From contig NC_037090.1 of assembly GCF_002994745.2 (NCBI RefSeq), positions 34,371,501 through 34,435,500 on the forward strand: DNA of 64,000 nt, given 5' to 3'. Within the stretch, counting starts at the first letter, position 1. Each line of letters starts with the position of its first letter. The stretch is from Rosa chinensis. Its lineage: Eukaryota; Streptophyta; Magnoliopsida; Rosales; Rosaceae. The notes below the pieces were generated by a model. That model was not told the origin of the DNA and ran no database searches. It saw only the letters and a program-made list of their open reading frames with translations. Positions 11,935-23,479 of this stretch are shown in pieces. A program made the position numbers and the translations under genes.

Positions 11935-12233
11935 TGAAATTTAGGTATTTCTACATTTTGGTGTACCAACTTTCATAACTATCAGAATGGTGTATCAAGT
12001 TTGCTCAAATCTTTCATTTTGGTGTACGCCGTTAAATTTTCTGTTATCTTTGCAAAAAAAAAAAAATTTATGTTATCTTTCCTTTAGTTTTGTCAGTTTT
12101 TTTTTTTTTTGTAAAGATAACGGAAATTTTAACGGCGTACACCAAAATGAAAGATTGGAGCATACTTGATACACTATTCTGATAGTTATGAAAGTTGGTA
12201 CACTAAAATGTAGAAATGCCTACAGTTCATACA
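11935..12233. mobile_element. Foldback MITE, ~300 bp
   Basis: Two ~110-bp arms (about 11935-12052 and 12116-12233) are near-perfect reverse complements. Both carry TTTCTACATTTT, CAACTTTCATAACTATCAGA and TTTCATTTTGGTGTACGCCG-type blocks. They are separated by A/T-run spacer. The structure would fold into one long hairpin, typical of a miniature inverted-repeat element. I could not fix a target duplication. Confidence 0.75.
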
Positions 12234-14540
12234 CTATTTGTGATGTTTTATCTACTTCAAACGATTTAAAATGTGAACGGAGCTGCATGAGTGACGTCCT
12301 TCTTACGCCTTCAAAATAAACCCTACTGATGATAAAACTTGTAGTGAAGTTGAATTCTCCACGAGATATTCCTCTTCTTCTTCCATCTTCAATCCTCTTT
12401 TTTTTTTTTTAAACAAATAGAAGGTTAGAGGGAAATGACGATTACAAATTGTGTGTGACTGAAGGTAGCACGTACTCAAATCATCAAGAAGAAACAATCT
12501 GTGCAGTTTTTCGATTCAAACTACTGAATTTTACAAGGCAATCAGCAAATATATTTATATTCTCTACTACATGTGCAAAATCATCAAAGACCAAGATGAT
12601 GGAAATCACAGTTGAAACTCTAGATCATCTTCATCATTTTCCATATTAATATAATTGGTACGCTTAGCATATTTTTTTTATAGGTCAAAGAGACCCATAT
12701 TAATATAATTGGTACGCTTAGCATGATCAAGGGTCTTGTATCCTTGATCATGGAGTTATAATTAACTAATTTAGAACGATGGTGATGGTGTTAATTATGT
12801 ATTACTTTTCTTAAAGATAAGATAGGCTAAGATAGTTTCTTTCACACTTCACTCCAAGGATATCGATTTGGTTTAAACTTGAGAGATATTCCCACTAAAC
12901 ATATATATATTAGACGCTCTAGGGTCTCTAATATGATAGGGAAGTGTACTTTACCATAGCATGATGCAAACCCATTTTCCTACTTTTTTTTAATCTCTGG
13001 AAATTCCATCGCATAGTCTCCATGATTTTTAATTTCTTACTGTAGTCCAAAATTCAGACATGGAAACTGTTATGTTGTAAATTGTTTGCTATCTGTCTCA
13101 TATAATGAGCTAATTCAATAGTTTTAAACTCCAGAATTTTAATGCTTCGAATAAAGTTACATTCATTAAAAAAAAAATTAATACTTCAGAGTACTATAAA
13201 CAACTTCTTTCATCTTTACACATCAGTGCGCAATCCAATGATTTTTTTTTTTTTGGTATCTCCCATAATATACCTCAATGGACAAGACAAGAAACTTTAG
13301 GTAGAGATCTATGATGAGGGTTCTTCTTTTAGTTTGGTTCAATGAATTGGAACGTAACCATTATATGCATGATAAGACGATCAAACACTTTCAACGTGTG
13401 AAATCATAAAAAATGTGGACCGCCATATATAATGGCCGGGTTTGCTTTTTTTATCTTGCACGCACCGAATGAATCAAAATCAAAATCTCTATAGAAAAGG
13501 GATCAAAAGCCTCAAGCCACAATCGTCTTTAAACTTGTCTTTTATCTTTTGCTGAAATTGTGTGCATGGCAAAGTAGGGCAAAGGTGACACACGTGTGGG
13601 TGTCCAACACACGTGCATGACACAATTTCCGTGTAACCCTAACTCACTTTTGCATGCGCCCGATCGATTTGTAATCATGTTGTTTCCCGGCCAACTTCCT
13701 TTCTGCTTGTTTGGCAAACGCAATCGAGCACTTGTTCTTTGACGAATATATTTTGGGTAAAAAGTTCATGGTCGATCATATTTTCTGGTTATTATTGTAG
13801 TGAATGCTATTCATCCCGATGAAAAAAGGAAACAAAATCATTGAAGCTACTCGATCTTTTTTATTTATCATTTCATTCTGATACAGTCAACCATTTTATA
13901 GGTATGGAGATCGAGCTGAGGTGCTTTATGTGAGCATGGTTTTTGCAAGAAACCATGATTGCAGTGCCCAATAAGCTATACTACACCATGTCCTAGCTCA
14001 CACCTAGCTAACTTCTTACCATTTTCGATCCTTTTTCACATTTTTGTTTGTTTTTAGGTTAAACTCATGCAAATATCTTATGTGTTGTGTACTTGTGATA
14101 CCATAGTAGCACAAGCACCCGAGTACAACTAGCTTGTTGCATAATTCAATCATGGGTGGTCGATCAATCGATCTTCCTTCAAAAGAAAGTTGCACTTGAA
14201 TTTTTGCACAAGAATCTCGAAATTTAGACACTGCACTATCAACGTAGTAGCTAGACATCTTCCATTATAATCCTTTTCTACTTTTCTCACTTGAGTTTAC
14301 TAATTTAGAATTAATGCTATCAACTTCCAATTTGGTAATGTGATTTTTGCCTCAATATATGAAAAAAACTATGTCCGCTTTTAGTGTAAATTCAGTGATC
14401 AAAGGAGCAAAAGAAGCCTGAACTTGAGCCAATATCAAACTCCATTAGTCCGCAGATATATTCCTCCGCTTTTTATCATCTCCACTATTACTAGCTTTAT
14501 CGTTTCCCCTTTCAAAATCCTACGTCTCAAGTGTTTTTGT
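12234..14540. other. Intergenic region; short tandem duplication and G-box-like sites
   Basis: No gene is supported. A ~35-bp segment (CCATATTAATATAATTGG...) is duplicated at about 12640-12674 and 12696-12729. Near 13588-13617 the sequence carries ACACGTGT and ACACGTGC, two CACGTG cores 20-30 bp apart. They are about 2 kb upstream of the WRKY start and could be distal control sites, but that is speculative. Confidence 0.4.
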
Positions 14541-14668
14541 GGGTGATTTTCACTCTTCTTTCCTCTAAAATTACTATTCACACTTCCTTTTTGTTTAAAT
14601 TAGAATAAACAAAAATGTGAATAGTAATTTAAAATAGAAAAGAGAGTGCGAATATCACATCACTTTTC
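14541..14668. mobile_element. Small hairpin element (~125 bp)
   Basis: Arms around 14546-14592 and 14605-14665 are reverse complements (AAATTACTATTCACA against TGTGAATAGTAATTT, continuing outward through CACTCTTCTTT against AAAAGAGAGTG). It looks like a tiny MITE. Ends and target duplication are unresolved. Confidence 0.55.
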
Positions 14669-15985
14669 ATTTAGTCAAGTTTCGGTGATGCAACAAGAGA
14701 TTGTTCCTCCTTTAGGTGGTTGTCTGTTCAATCCATGTGTGGATCCCCTATGTTTTCGTCTTCCTCTTCTTTGTTTGGTACTCTTGAAGGTAGAGGATGC
14801 TCTATGTGACAGAGATGATTTGAGGTTTGTTCTTCTTCGTTGTGTTTCTGGTTTCAAGATGTTTGGGTATTCTGAAATCGCCTTCGGAGCCACCCAAGCT
14901 GTGTTGTTCTTATCGGTTATTGCGGCTCAGTGCATCTTCCTCTGCGGCGGTGCGGACGAAGGTGCTGCGTCTTCATCCTCGTTGTTTCCCTGTTTGAGTG
15001 GTTACGAGTTTGAGCTCACCTGGTTTGGACCTTTGGAGTCTGTTTTGGTTTGGGTTTGTTTGTTCTTTTAGTCTATAATATGTGGCCCTTTGTTTGGGTC
15101 TAGTCTTGTATTAGATTTGTTCTTTTAATGAATTTATGTTGGGTGGTTCTAGTTAGACCTCCCCATTTTACTATTTCGACCTCCTCTTCAATATTTCTCC
15201 CTTAATCTTCCAGTTTTATCCCTTTTTTTTAATTTTATTCTTGTCGACCTCCACATCACTTCTTTGGGTTCTGGCTAGATCCTGCGATTACATCTGCTGC
15301 CTTATCTACATCCTTGTAGCCTATCGTTTAATTGTTTGGAGGAAGGGCATATATTCCAAGAAACCAAGTTTACATATTTATTTCATGCTTTGGGTATGAA
15401 CTAGTTCAATGGGAGTATGATTTTTTTTTTTCGAAACTCAATTGCAATGGATTAATGACTAATTGTCTAAATGAAGGGAATTCCTCGAATTTGAATGGTG
15501 GCAGAGATAAAGAGAAAAATTTGGACTAGATCACAGACCTCAATAACAAGCTTGGTTCTTAGGGCTGAAACTTTCAAGAACAGTGCAAACGCAGGGGAAG
15601 AGTTATCAGTCATATATATCAAATTACTAATCAATAATTAAATTCTAACGATTGGGTCTTGATTATGAATATATAACAATAGACATGCGCCGAAGGGGTT
15701 TATCTTGGGCCTAGGAAGCCTTTGGGTTCCCTTTGATAAAGTCAAAAAAAGACATACCAATAATTTGATAGCTAATAAGAAACCCAGGTGAGAGAAAGAG
15801 TGAGGGAGAAGAAGATGGAGACAGAATTGACTGTGGTTTTTCTATATTTTTTTTTGTTATTTAGTTTTCAACAGGGGTAAATTAGAAATTAAATTTTTAT
15901 AAAAATTAGTGGAGGTCCATATAGCAAATGTGGAGGTCTGAATAGAACTACCCATTTCTGTTTCCTGCCAAGAAAAAAAAAAGTT
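14669..15985 (+). mobile_element. PolyA-tailed retro-sequence, interrupted by a MULE
   Basis: The sequence includes a 141-codon open frame (14646-15071) with no domain I recognise. It ends in a LINE-like tail (GTTCTTTTAATGAATTT). Removing the MULE at 15141-15953 and one copy of its duplicated target joins this tail to TCCTGCCAAG and a ~10-nt A run near 15972. A 3'-truncated LINE or retropseudogene is therefore the best reading. The open frame is probably not a host gene. Confidence 0.45.
15141..15953. mobile_element. Non-autonomous Mutator-like element, 813 bp
   Basis: The left end GGGTGGTTCTAGTTAGACCT and the reverse complement of the right end GGGTAGTTCTATTCAGACCT form terminal inverted repeats starting GGGT. 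Flanks ATTTATGTT (15132-15140) and ATTTCTGTT (15954-15962) match at 8 of 9 bases, giving a 9-bp target duplication as expected for Mutator. No transposase frame is present. Confidence 0.8.
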
Positions 15986-16978
15986 TTTGTGTCATTATTG
16001 AATTTTGCATTTCAAACTTGCATATTTTTTTGTTTGCATATAGCACAATCTTCAGAATTTAACTAGATAAGAATTACGCATTCAAAGCATTTTGATTGAC
16101 TGACTTGTACAAAAGATATTATCTTCTCAACACAAGCGAGTCGAGTTTTTTGAAATGATTAAAGAAGGTTACTTATATGTCACCAGAAATTTGAGCAAAG
16201 TAAAAGGTAAAATATTAAGAAAGTGACAAGTAAATGCTTCTAGGTAAAACGTTAACGCGGTTTTGGAATATTTTGGATGTCTTATAGTACACGCTTTCGA
16301 GATCCTGCATTGCCATTCATCAGTGGAAGATATAATAAAATAAAACAATAGGGTACCAGTCTTCCAGATGATTTAAAAATAATAATGAATAAAATAAAAC
16401 ATTGGTATGTGGCTGGTCTGACTAGTGTTGCTTCTTTCATACGTTTGGGAGCTCCAAATTAAAGCATTAAACAAACAATTCTTTTAAATATAAAATGGTC
16501 TTTGTTTTCTTTTGCAAAGTCTCCTCCTTCCGTTACAAAGCTCAAGATTTCGGATACACATCCCAACATTTGACCATGGTCACCGGTCCATGCCCACTAA
16601 ATTTCATTTTATGTTATCAATCTCTCATACCTATAATGTGAACAGTTCACTTATGTGGGTAGCGTATGCTTTTTTTGCAAACGTAGATCACCACGTCAAA
16701 TTTATCTGTGTTGCGTAATTTATTCCCGTTCGTAATTGAGGGAGAAAACCTGCAATAAAAGAAAGAAACTCTTTAGAGGTTTAAGACACTGGTTTGGTGT
16801 CTGTTAAGGAACCTCTGACAATTAAGTCAGTAATCATATTTTAAAAGTAAATAAGCTTTGAATAAAATTAGCCGCACCCAATTGTTGAGTGACATTTTTC
16901 TTTATTCATCATATTTGTTCATTACGCCCTACATTTTAATTTCAATTATTTTATTTACTTATCTAATCTATTTTTCTT
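15986..16978. other. AT-rich spacer, nothing recognised
   Basis: Only short open frames and A/T-rich sequence are present. No gene or element termini were found before the Pack-MULE target site at 16979. Confidence 0.4.
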
Positions 16979-17151
16979 TCCAGAAATAGGGACAATGATA
17001 AAAGAGGTCATTTTAAAGTACTTTATGATAATCCAGACACCACAAATGTCCTCCTGACAATTAAGGTCAGCTATTAACAACCTACCACTACAGTTAAACT
17101 TAATTACAAAAACTGCCACCGCTGGCTCTCTCTCCCTCCCTTCCGTTAGTA

Positions 17152-17465
17152 TGTTATCCGTTCAGATTCAACCCTCTCTCTCTCTCTCTCTCTCTCTCTC
17201 CACAAACCCTTACCATCCCAACCTCTTTGACTGCGACTCCTTGAGACCTTCCTCGACTTCTCCGACTCGCCGCCCTTCACCATCGATCTCTCCTTCGAGT
17301 GGATCCTCGACTACCGTGACTCCGACACTGATCAGATCAAGCTCATTGATCGCGCCCTGCAGTTGAGATCGGTGCTCCTCGAGGCCGGTAAGATCTCGGC
17401 GAGACGACGAGCCTCCAAGCACAACTCCATCTCCTGGGCTCTCCCTCTCGACCTCACCATCAAGG
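17152..17465 (+). pseudogene. Captured 5' exon fragment of an F-box gene (SKIP17-like)
   Basis: In one frame the sequence reads FLDFSDSPPFTIDLSFEWIL, then an LIDRALQLRSVLLEAGK block and ALPLDLTIK, and stops at an intact donor (ATCAAG|GTAAGC, 17466). This matches, from memory, the region just before the F-box of SKIP17-like proteins, which are substrate receptors that bind SKP1 in SCF ubiquitin ligases. The F-box itself and the repeat part are missing. A frameshift near 17240 separates the FDCDSL block from the rest, and a (CT)n tract lies at the left end. It is a fragment, not a working gene. Confidence 0.65.
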
Positions 17466-17984
17466 TAAGCCCAGGTTTTATTGTTGAAGTAAAATTTGAA
17501 CTGTAATTGTTGCTGGAAACTGGTTTGATTGTGTTAGTTTTTGGGCATTCTGATTCTTTCGTTGCGAAGCTGTACTTTGCCGTTTTCAGTAGCAAAGCAA
17601 ACTTACACAACTAATTTTCATGCTAATAGAGATGCAAAAACCAAGACAAAGGCAACGAACACCACAAGTGTTAAGGTAGTCTTCATGATCTTAGTTCATA
17701 AACCTGTAATTTGAACCACATACAATTAACCAGAATATTAAGTACAAAATGATCATTTTTGGTTTACATTTGATCTTTTAGCTTCCTCATTTCACCTGTA
17801 TTTACATTTTCAATTTTGGAGGTGCAGTGCATTATTTCTCATTTGTAGTAATGCTACTTTGAGGATATGATACTCTCATTTTGATTGTATCTTTGATTTT
17901 CTATATCTGGTTTAATTTTGATTACAAGTTGTGGCTCAAAAACTGAAGGAGGCAGAAATTACCGAGCAAGACTCGCTTCTGGTT

Positions 17985-18100
17985 CCACTTTCCTCTTCTA
18001 GTTGACCTCTCCTCCTCCTCCGGCAACGATGACCTCAAGAACTGGGATGCCGACTTCTTCAAGGTCGACCAGGCCACCCTTTTTGATCTCATCCGGTCCG
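17985..18100 (+). pseudogene. Captured SKP1-like fragment
   Basis: The frame [20 protein letters not shown] followed by FDLI matches the conserved centre of plant SKP1/ASK proteins, the adaptor joining F-box proteins to CUL1. Only about 35 codons remain. The F-box-binding C-terminal helices and the N-terminal BTB-like half are absent. It lies about 520 bp downstream of the F-box fragment, on the same strand and inside the same Pack-MULE. Confidence 0.7.
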
Positions 18101-18504
18101 TATTACTACTTTAATCCTATTACTGCTGGTTTCTTGTTTATCGCTGCCGTTGATACTCGTTAATTCGCTTAGGGTCTCATGTAATTTTATAAGAATTTTG
18201 TTGTTTGATCATGAAAAATTGATTTTATTATATTTTAGGACATTCGGTTCTCAATGAATTGTTGAATAAATTTATTGATAATAGTTCATATGCGTAGCAT
18301 GATTAGTGATTTCAACTGAACCATTTCTAGGGACTTGAGGCAGTTGCCTCATATACAGCCATTCTAACATGTTCGGAAGATTTATTTGTTTTGCATGTTT
18401 CATTTCCCTTTCTAAACATAACCAGCAGCCCTAGAAATCTGACATCACGAAAACAAAGGAAATATGGGCTGATATGTACTTGGCTTAAGTATGTAGAACA
18501 TTTG

Positions 18505-18537
<33 letters not shown>
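18505..18537. repeat. (TA)n microsatellite
   Basis: An uninterrupted TA run of about 30 bp lies in the non-coding part of the Pack-MULE. Confidence 0.9.
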
Positions 18538-18540
<3 letters not shown>

Positions 18541-18939
18541 AGTATCGGAAAAAAGATAACATGGCTTCTATGTTCAAATGAGTGTTTTTTTTCTTATTGT
18601 GCTTTAGGTGACTTCCTTTCTAATAATGTGGGATGATTTGATTGCAGTTTAAGCAGTAGAGGAGTTTATGAGTGCAATGGACAAGCAAGGAGGGCAAAAG
18701 AGTTAGTAGCAAATAAGAACAACATGAGATACAGACCCCAATCATATAATCAAGGATCATTGAAATGGAAATTGGGGACTTCTTATCATTCATTGTTTCA
18801 TTGAAATTTATTATAAAAAATATTAAGATTCAAACACGTGTAATTATAGAGTATCTCCTCCTTTTCAATTCATAATCCAAACACTAGATTGGTGCCTTAG
18901 TTCGTCTTTATAGTGAGTGTGAAGTATTTTGCTGTTGTA

Positions 18940-20150
18940 TTAATTCTTGATTAGTTGTGTTGTAATACTACCACAAGTCATTGTTATACACATGTCAGTG
19001 GCCAAGTCACATTGTATGTCACTGGTCATGTCACCGGCCAGTGTAGTTATTAGTCAGGCCAGGTCCCTAATTTGTGAGGTTATTGGTCAGGTCATTGTTA
19101 ACCTCAAGGCACTGGTTATGTCATTGGCCAAGTTACTGGTCAGGTTACAGTTTGTAAGGTTATACACATGTCACTGACCAAGTAACTGTCAAGTCACTGT
19201 TATACACGTCATTGGCTAGGCCAGGTCCTTAGTTTGTAAGGTTATTGGCCAGGTCACTGTTAACCTCAAGGCACTGATTATGTCATTGGCCAAGTTACTG
19301 GTCAGGTTACAGTTTGTAAGGTTATACAAATGTCACTGACTAAGTAACTGTCAAGTCACTGACCAAGTAACTGTCAAGTCACTGTTATACACGTCATTGG
19401 CTAGGCCAGGTCGTTAGTTTGTAAGGTTATTGGCCAGGTCACTGTTAACCTTAAGACACTGATTATGTCATTGGCCAAGTTACTGGTCAGGTTACAGTTT
19501 GTAAGGTTATACACATGTCACTGACCAAGTAACTGTCAAGTCACTGACCAAGTCAGTGTCATATTGCATGTCATTGCCTAAGTCATTGGCTAAGTCAGTG
19601 GCCATGTCCAATGTTGATCAAGTCACTGACCATGTCACTGAAATTGGCAAGTAACTTGCAAAATAACATGTCACTAACTAAGTAACTGACCATGTCACTA
19701 ACCAAGTAACTGTCAGAAGCCAAGTCACATGTTAATAGCCAAGTCACTGTTAATCACATGTCACTAATTAAGTAACTGACCATGTCACTAATTAAGTAAC
19801 TGACCATGTCACTAACCAAGTAACTGTCAGTAGCCAAGTCACAAGTTAATAGCCAAGTCACTGTTAATCACATGTCACTAACTAAGTAATTGACCATGTC
19901 ACTAACCAAATAAGTAACTGACAATGTCACTAACCAAATAACTGTCAGAAGCCAAGTCACACGTTAATAGCCAAGTCAATGTTAATCACATGTCACTAAC
20001 CAAGTAAGTAACTGATCATGTCACTAACCAAGTAACTGTCAGTAACCAAGTCACAGTTATTAGCCAAGTCACAAGTTAATAGCCAAGTCACAAGTTAATA
20101 GCCAAGTAACTGTCAGTAGCCAAGTCACAAGTTAATAGCCAAGTCACATG
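18940..20150. repeat. 1.2-kb degenerate minisatellite of CAAGTCACTG-type units
   Basis: Short units such as CCAAGTCACTG, CATGTCACTAACCAAGTAAC and AGTTAATAGCCAAGTCACA recur dozens of times. They are organised into higher-order blocks: about 180 bp in the left half (19060-19510, three near-copies of the GGTTATTGGCCAGGTCACTG block) and about 60-110 bp in the right half (19650-20140). No stable protein frame crosses it. It lies between the SKP1 and PIN fragments of the Pack-MULE. Confidence 0.85.
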
Positions 20151-21810
20151 AATAAAAAACATTAATTAATTGCATATAGGAGTATTATGAGGGTCCTGAC
20201 TCTATAAGTAGCAGAGCTACATCTGTTATTGAACAAAGGGAATACAACAAAAGGCAGAAGGACTGCAAATGATATAAATATTGCACATATGCATAAGGTA
20301 AGAGACCATAACTAAAAGCAGGCTCAGCCAAATGGATTCCTGGAACGATATAACGACTAATGAATCACTGGCTACAAGAGAACTAAGTTGCAGAACATAA
20401 ACTCCAGCATCCAAGGAGCATTAGCATATACATATCTAATTTCACGCAATATGACGGCCTTAAGGTATACCATCATTTAACAAAAGCTCCAAACGATAAG
20501 TTACCACATGACCTCAAGGCGGCTTGTAGCAAAGTAATCAAGAAAAAATGATGGCTTGGCTCTAGAAGTGACAACATCATCGACACTCATAGCAACCTGA
20601 GAATTGAAGTTGATCAGTACAGAAATCAAAACACCTACACAACCACATGACTCATCTTGGGTATTAGTATTACCAAATAAATACCAATGGTCTCATGAAT
20701 TATGCAAAACGCTAACTTCATGGTGACATAAATCCTTTGATTGAATTCCAAAAAGGAAAAGGTTTGTTTCATTTGAAACCTGGGGATGTCTAGTTTTGAA
20801 ATGTTGGTTCCTCCAAGCATGATTGAATAGGAATCTAGTAAAAGAAATACCAAGAACATGACAGTGCTGCTGTCTAAAACAAAAATCATGCAACAGACCT
20901 GTAACTTTGAAAAATCATAACTAATTTCAGAAAAATCTTTTTCCAGAGATTTGAATTTTGAAATGATCTTTAAGATGTCTACTGTAACTTTTATGAAGAC
21001 ACCAACTTCAAATACCCAACCAAAATGTATAGTTTTCAGTAAAAAGGCAACTGCATCAAAAGCCCAGAAACACAATTTCAGATTTGCAGATCTTTGTTCT
21101 ACCTTGAATTTAGCCAATGAATTGTAAATATAAGAGCTGGAACATAATGAAACAAATCAAAGAACATAGAATCAATTAAAAGACATAACATAATCAATGA
21201 ACATAGCATGGATTATGGAAAAAAAAAGAAGAAATTTATAATACAACAAACACAATTATATGGATTACAGTACAAACTTTCTTGATAGTTCATTATTCCC
21301 ACATGACTCATCTTAGTTCCCACACCATCAGTACCAACCAAAGATATGAGTCACTTATTCACCATATAACTTGATCATCCCAAGAACAAGCTCCAGCTTA
21401 CAGAGAACCACAACTGTTACTAATTGCATACACGCATAATCAATACCAATGGTCTCATGAATTCCAATATCAAATGCAAGCTACAATTAATGGGAATTTA
21501 ATTTATATCATGCATGTTAAAGCTTGATCTGTTTAATTTGAGATGTTTCCGTTTGATTTGCAGGATCAGAACACACTTACATGAAAGTTAATTCTTCTCT
21601 CATATCACTATGAAAGCTCTAGCGATGTTAATTTTTCAACTTCGATTGTAAGCAAGTCTCTGATTCCGCTTAAATCCCAACCAGTACAAATTGAAGCAAG
21701 CAAGCAAGCTAGTGCAGAAATTAGTGGTACTTATTCATCATCACATATCAAGTCTGAATGATGCATACATATAAAAATTGGAACAGAATGAGAAGTGTTG
21801 GATTCAATTA
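20151..21810. other. Pack-MULE interior of unknown origin
   Basis: No gene is recognised. Two related stretches, about 20645-20700 and 21301-21465, share ACATGACTCATCTT and CAATGGTCTCATGAATT, so part of the segment is an internal duplication. A 160-codon reverse frame (20635-21117) has no family signature that I can identify and is probably chance. Confidence 0.4.
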
Positions 21811-21814
21811 AGCG

Positions 21815-22120
21815 ATTCGATTACTCCGGTCATAGGGATTCCTTTGTTGATTGCCATGTACGGCTACCAAATCCCCGAGTCCGGCAGCCTTATGGTCCAG
21901 GTCATCGTGCTCCAGTGCATCATTTGGTATACTGCTCTGTTGCTCTTCCTTTTCGAGTACCACGACGGCAAGCTGCTAATAATGGAGCAGTTCCTGGAGA
22001 CCGCAACCTTCATCGTCTCCTTCAAGGTCGACGCCGGATCGACCTGAACGATTTGGAGCAATCTGATTACCGGCGAGTCGGTCCCGATACTGTAGAAGCA
22101 GATATCGACTTTGCTGCGGT
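21815..22120 (+). pseudogene. Captured PIN auxin efflux carrier fragment
   Basis: The frame reads [10 protein letters not shown], then [26 protein letters not shown] and SFKVDAG. This is the hallmark of N-terminal transmembrane helices 4-5 of PIN auxin efflux carriers and the start of the cytoplasmic loop. In a PIN gene this lies about 120-200 residues in. The frame ends at a TGA (22045) and shifts afterwards (DLNDLEQ continues in another frame to about 22120). No upstream or downstream PIN exons are present. The piece could still be transcribed in sense orientation. Confidence 0.8.
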
Positions 22121-22185
22121 GATGAAAACGAAGAGATAGGAGTAAGCTCCGGTACAGGCGAGGTATGTGTCTGTGTGGAAAAGGA

Positions 22186-22187
<2 letters not shown>

Positions 22188-22280
<93 letters not shown>
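22188..22280. repeat. (GA)n microsatellite, ~90 bp
   Basis: About 45 uninterrupted GA dinucleotides follow the PIN fragment. Such a long pure run is likely to be length-polymorphic. Open frames across it on both strands (RE- and SL-repeats) are artefacts of the repeat. Confidence 0.95.
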
Positions 22281-22283
<3 letters not shown>

Positions 22284-22599
22284 ATCAAGCTTTTAGGTTT
22301 TGGAATTTCTGATCAAAATGGGAGGTCAAATTTGAATGCATGGTTATAAACGTGTATTAAGCTTAAGGGTAGAATGGGAATCAAAAAATTAAAAACTGAC
22401 CTTTTTTAACGTCACTTTATTCTTAATAAGGACTAAATTAATATTACTAACAATTTATAATGGACCTTTTTATCAAGGGGGAAACTAGGTGACATATCCA
22501 ATTTCACAATATAATGTGACCTTTTTATCATTTCACAATATAATGTGACCTTTTCCATCATTTCCCTCCAGAAATATCCTTATATGACATATCCAATTA

Positions 22600-23297
22600 A
22601 AGAATATATATTTTTTTTAACTAAACGAGATGTGATGGCGTTGCGGTGCGAATTGTGGCAACGTGGATCGAGCGATGTGGGTTGGACTGATCTCGGCCGG
22701 ACGATGCTGTACGACTGAAGGTGATGGGACAAGACGATTGGACTGGCCTGAACCAGGAAGATGGGCCTGGAGCATTTCCTTGGTGACTACCTTATTGGGC
22801 CGCGAATTGTTGGGCTGGGGTTTTGCCCTAGTCCATTGTTAATTTGGGCTAGGGTTTAGGCCCTTGGTCCAACCCTATGTTTTTAGCTTTTGTCTAATTA
22901 CAATAATTTTTCTTGTATTAAGAACCTAGATCTCTAACACCTTCGGTGTACCAATGGAGGATCCCCGCTACATCTACGTCTTTGATTGTATAATGAGTAT
23001 GTCGATTTCTATATACGACTGTGGATACTACCACTAGATTCTTGTCTGCCTATGTCCTTAAATGGCAGCGGAATGGTATGTAACGGCCTATTATGGCTTG
23101 TGATGAATATATTATTTCGCCACTGGGGCTTCACTAAAAAAATAAAAAAAACTAAAATATATTAAAATTTCCTAATAAAATCATAATCTGGTTTACTTCT
23201 ATTTTTTTTTTTTAATTTCTTTCAGATTCAATATTCATCTATATAATCTATGTTAAAAGATTAGTAAGTTAACAATTATGAGTAATGAGGAAGAGAT
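22600..23297 (+). mobile_element. LINE-like 3' end and left copy of a 420-bp direct repeat
   Basis: A GC-rich stretch (22630-22870) with GGGCTGGGGTTTT-type motifs leads into TGATGAATATATTATTTCGCC and an A-rich tail near 23137, resembling a plant L1-type LINE 3' end. The segment 22874-23297, which includes this tail and about 150 bp of flank beyond it, is repeated at 34089-34511 at roughly 90% identity. Because the flank is shared too, this looks like a duplication made after the LINE inserted rather than two insertions. Confidence 0.6.
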
Positions 23298-23479
23298 TGG
23301 CGCGGACCGTGGGACTTGGTTCAGGTGATGTCTGTGGATCGTTGGCATCTCTGACGAGCACCCTGAGCGTACAGTTTGCATTGGCGCCCAACTCTCCCCT
23401 GATATAGCAGCGGAGCATTCACACAGTTCTTGCAAGAGAACGCCATTGTGTTTGCATGGTCTTATGCGGATGTGTCTGG

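Larger units (their letters stand above)
16989..22566. mobile_element. Pack-MULE (5.58 kb) carrying pieces of three host genes
   Basis: It is bounded by a perfect 10-bp direct repeat TCCAGAAATA (16979-16988 and 22567-22576), within the 9-11 bp size made by Mutator-like transposases. The left end GGGACAATGATAAAAGAGGTCA and the reverse complement of the right end GGGAAATGATGGAAAAGGTCA are imperfect terminal inverted repeats. Inside, all on the + strand, are an F-box exon fragment (SKIP17-like), an SKP1 fragment and a PIN auxin-carrier fragment, plus a minisatellite and a (GA)n run. No transposase is visible, so it would need an autonomous MULE to move. Capture of host gene pieces between MULE ends is the definition of a Pack-MULE. 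Confidence 0.75.

Noticed and set aside
14646..15071. 141-codon forward open frame as a host gene
   Set aside because: No domain, Cys/Leu/Val-rich low-information composition, and it runs into a LINE-like tail with an A run. It is better explained as retro-sequence.
18940..20150. CRISPR-like or ordered regulatory array
   Set aside because: Units are degenerate, have no regular spacers, and the DNA is plant nuclear. It is a minisatellite.
20635..21117. 160-codon reverse open frame as a gene
   Set aside because: No family signature, lies inside the Pack-MULE interior, overlaps other frames and shows no splice or promoter context.
22067..22349. Ser-Leu and Arg-Glu repeat proteins on both strands
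   Set aside because: They are translations of the (GA)n microsatellite.
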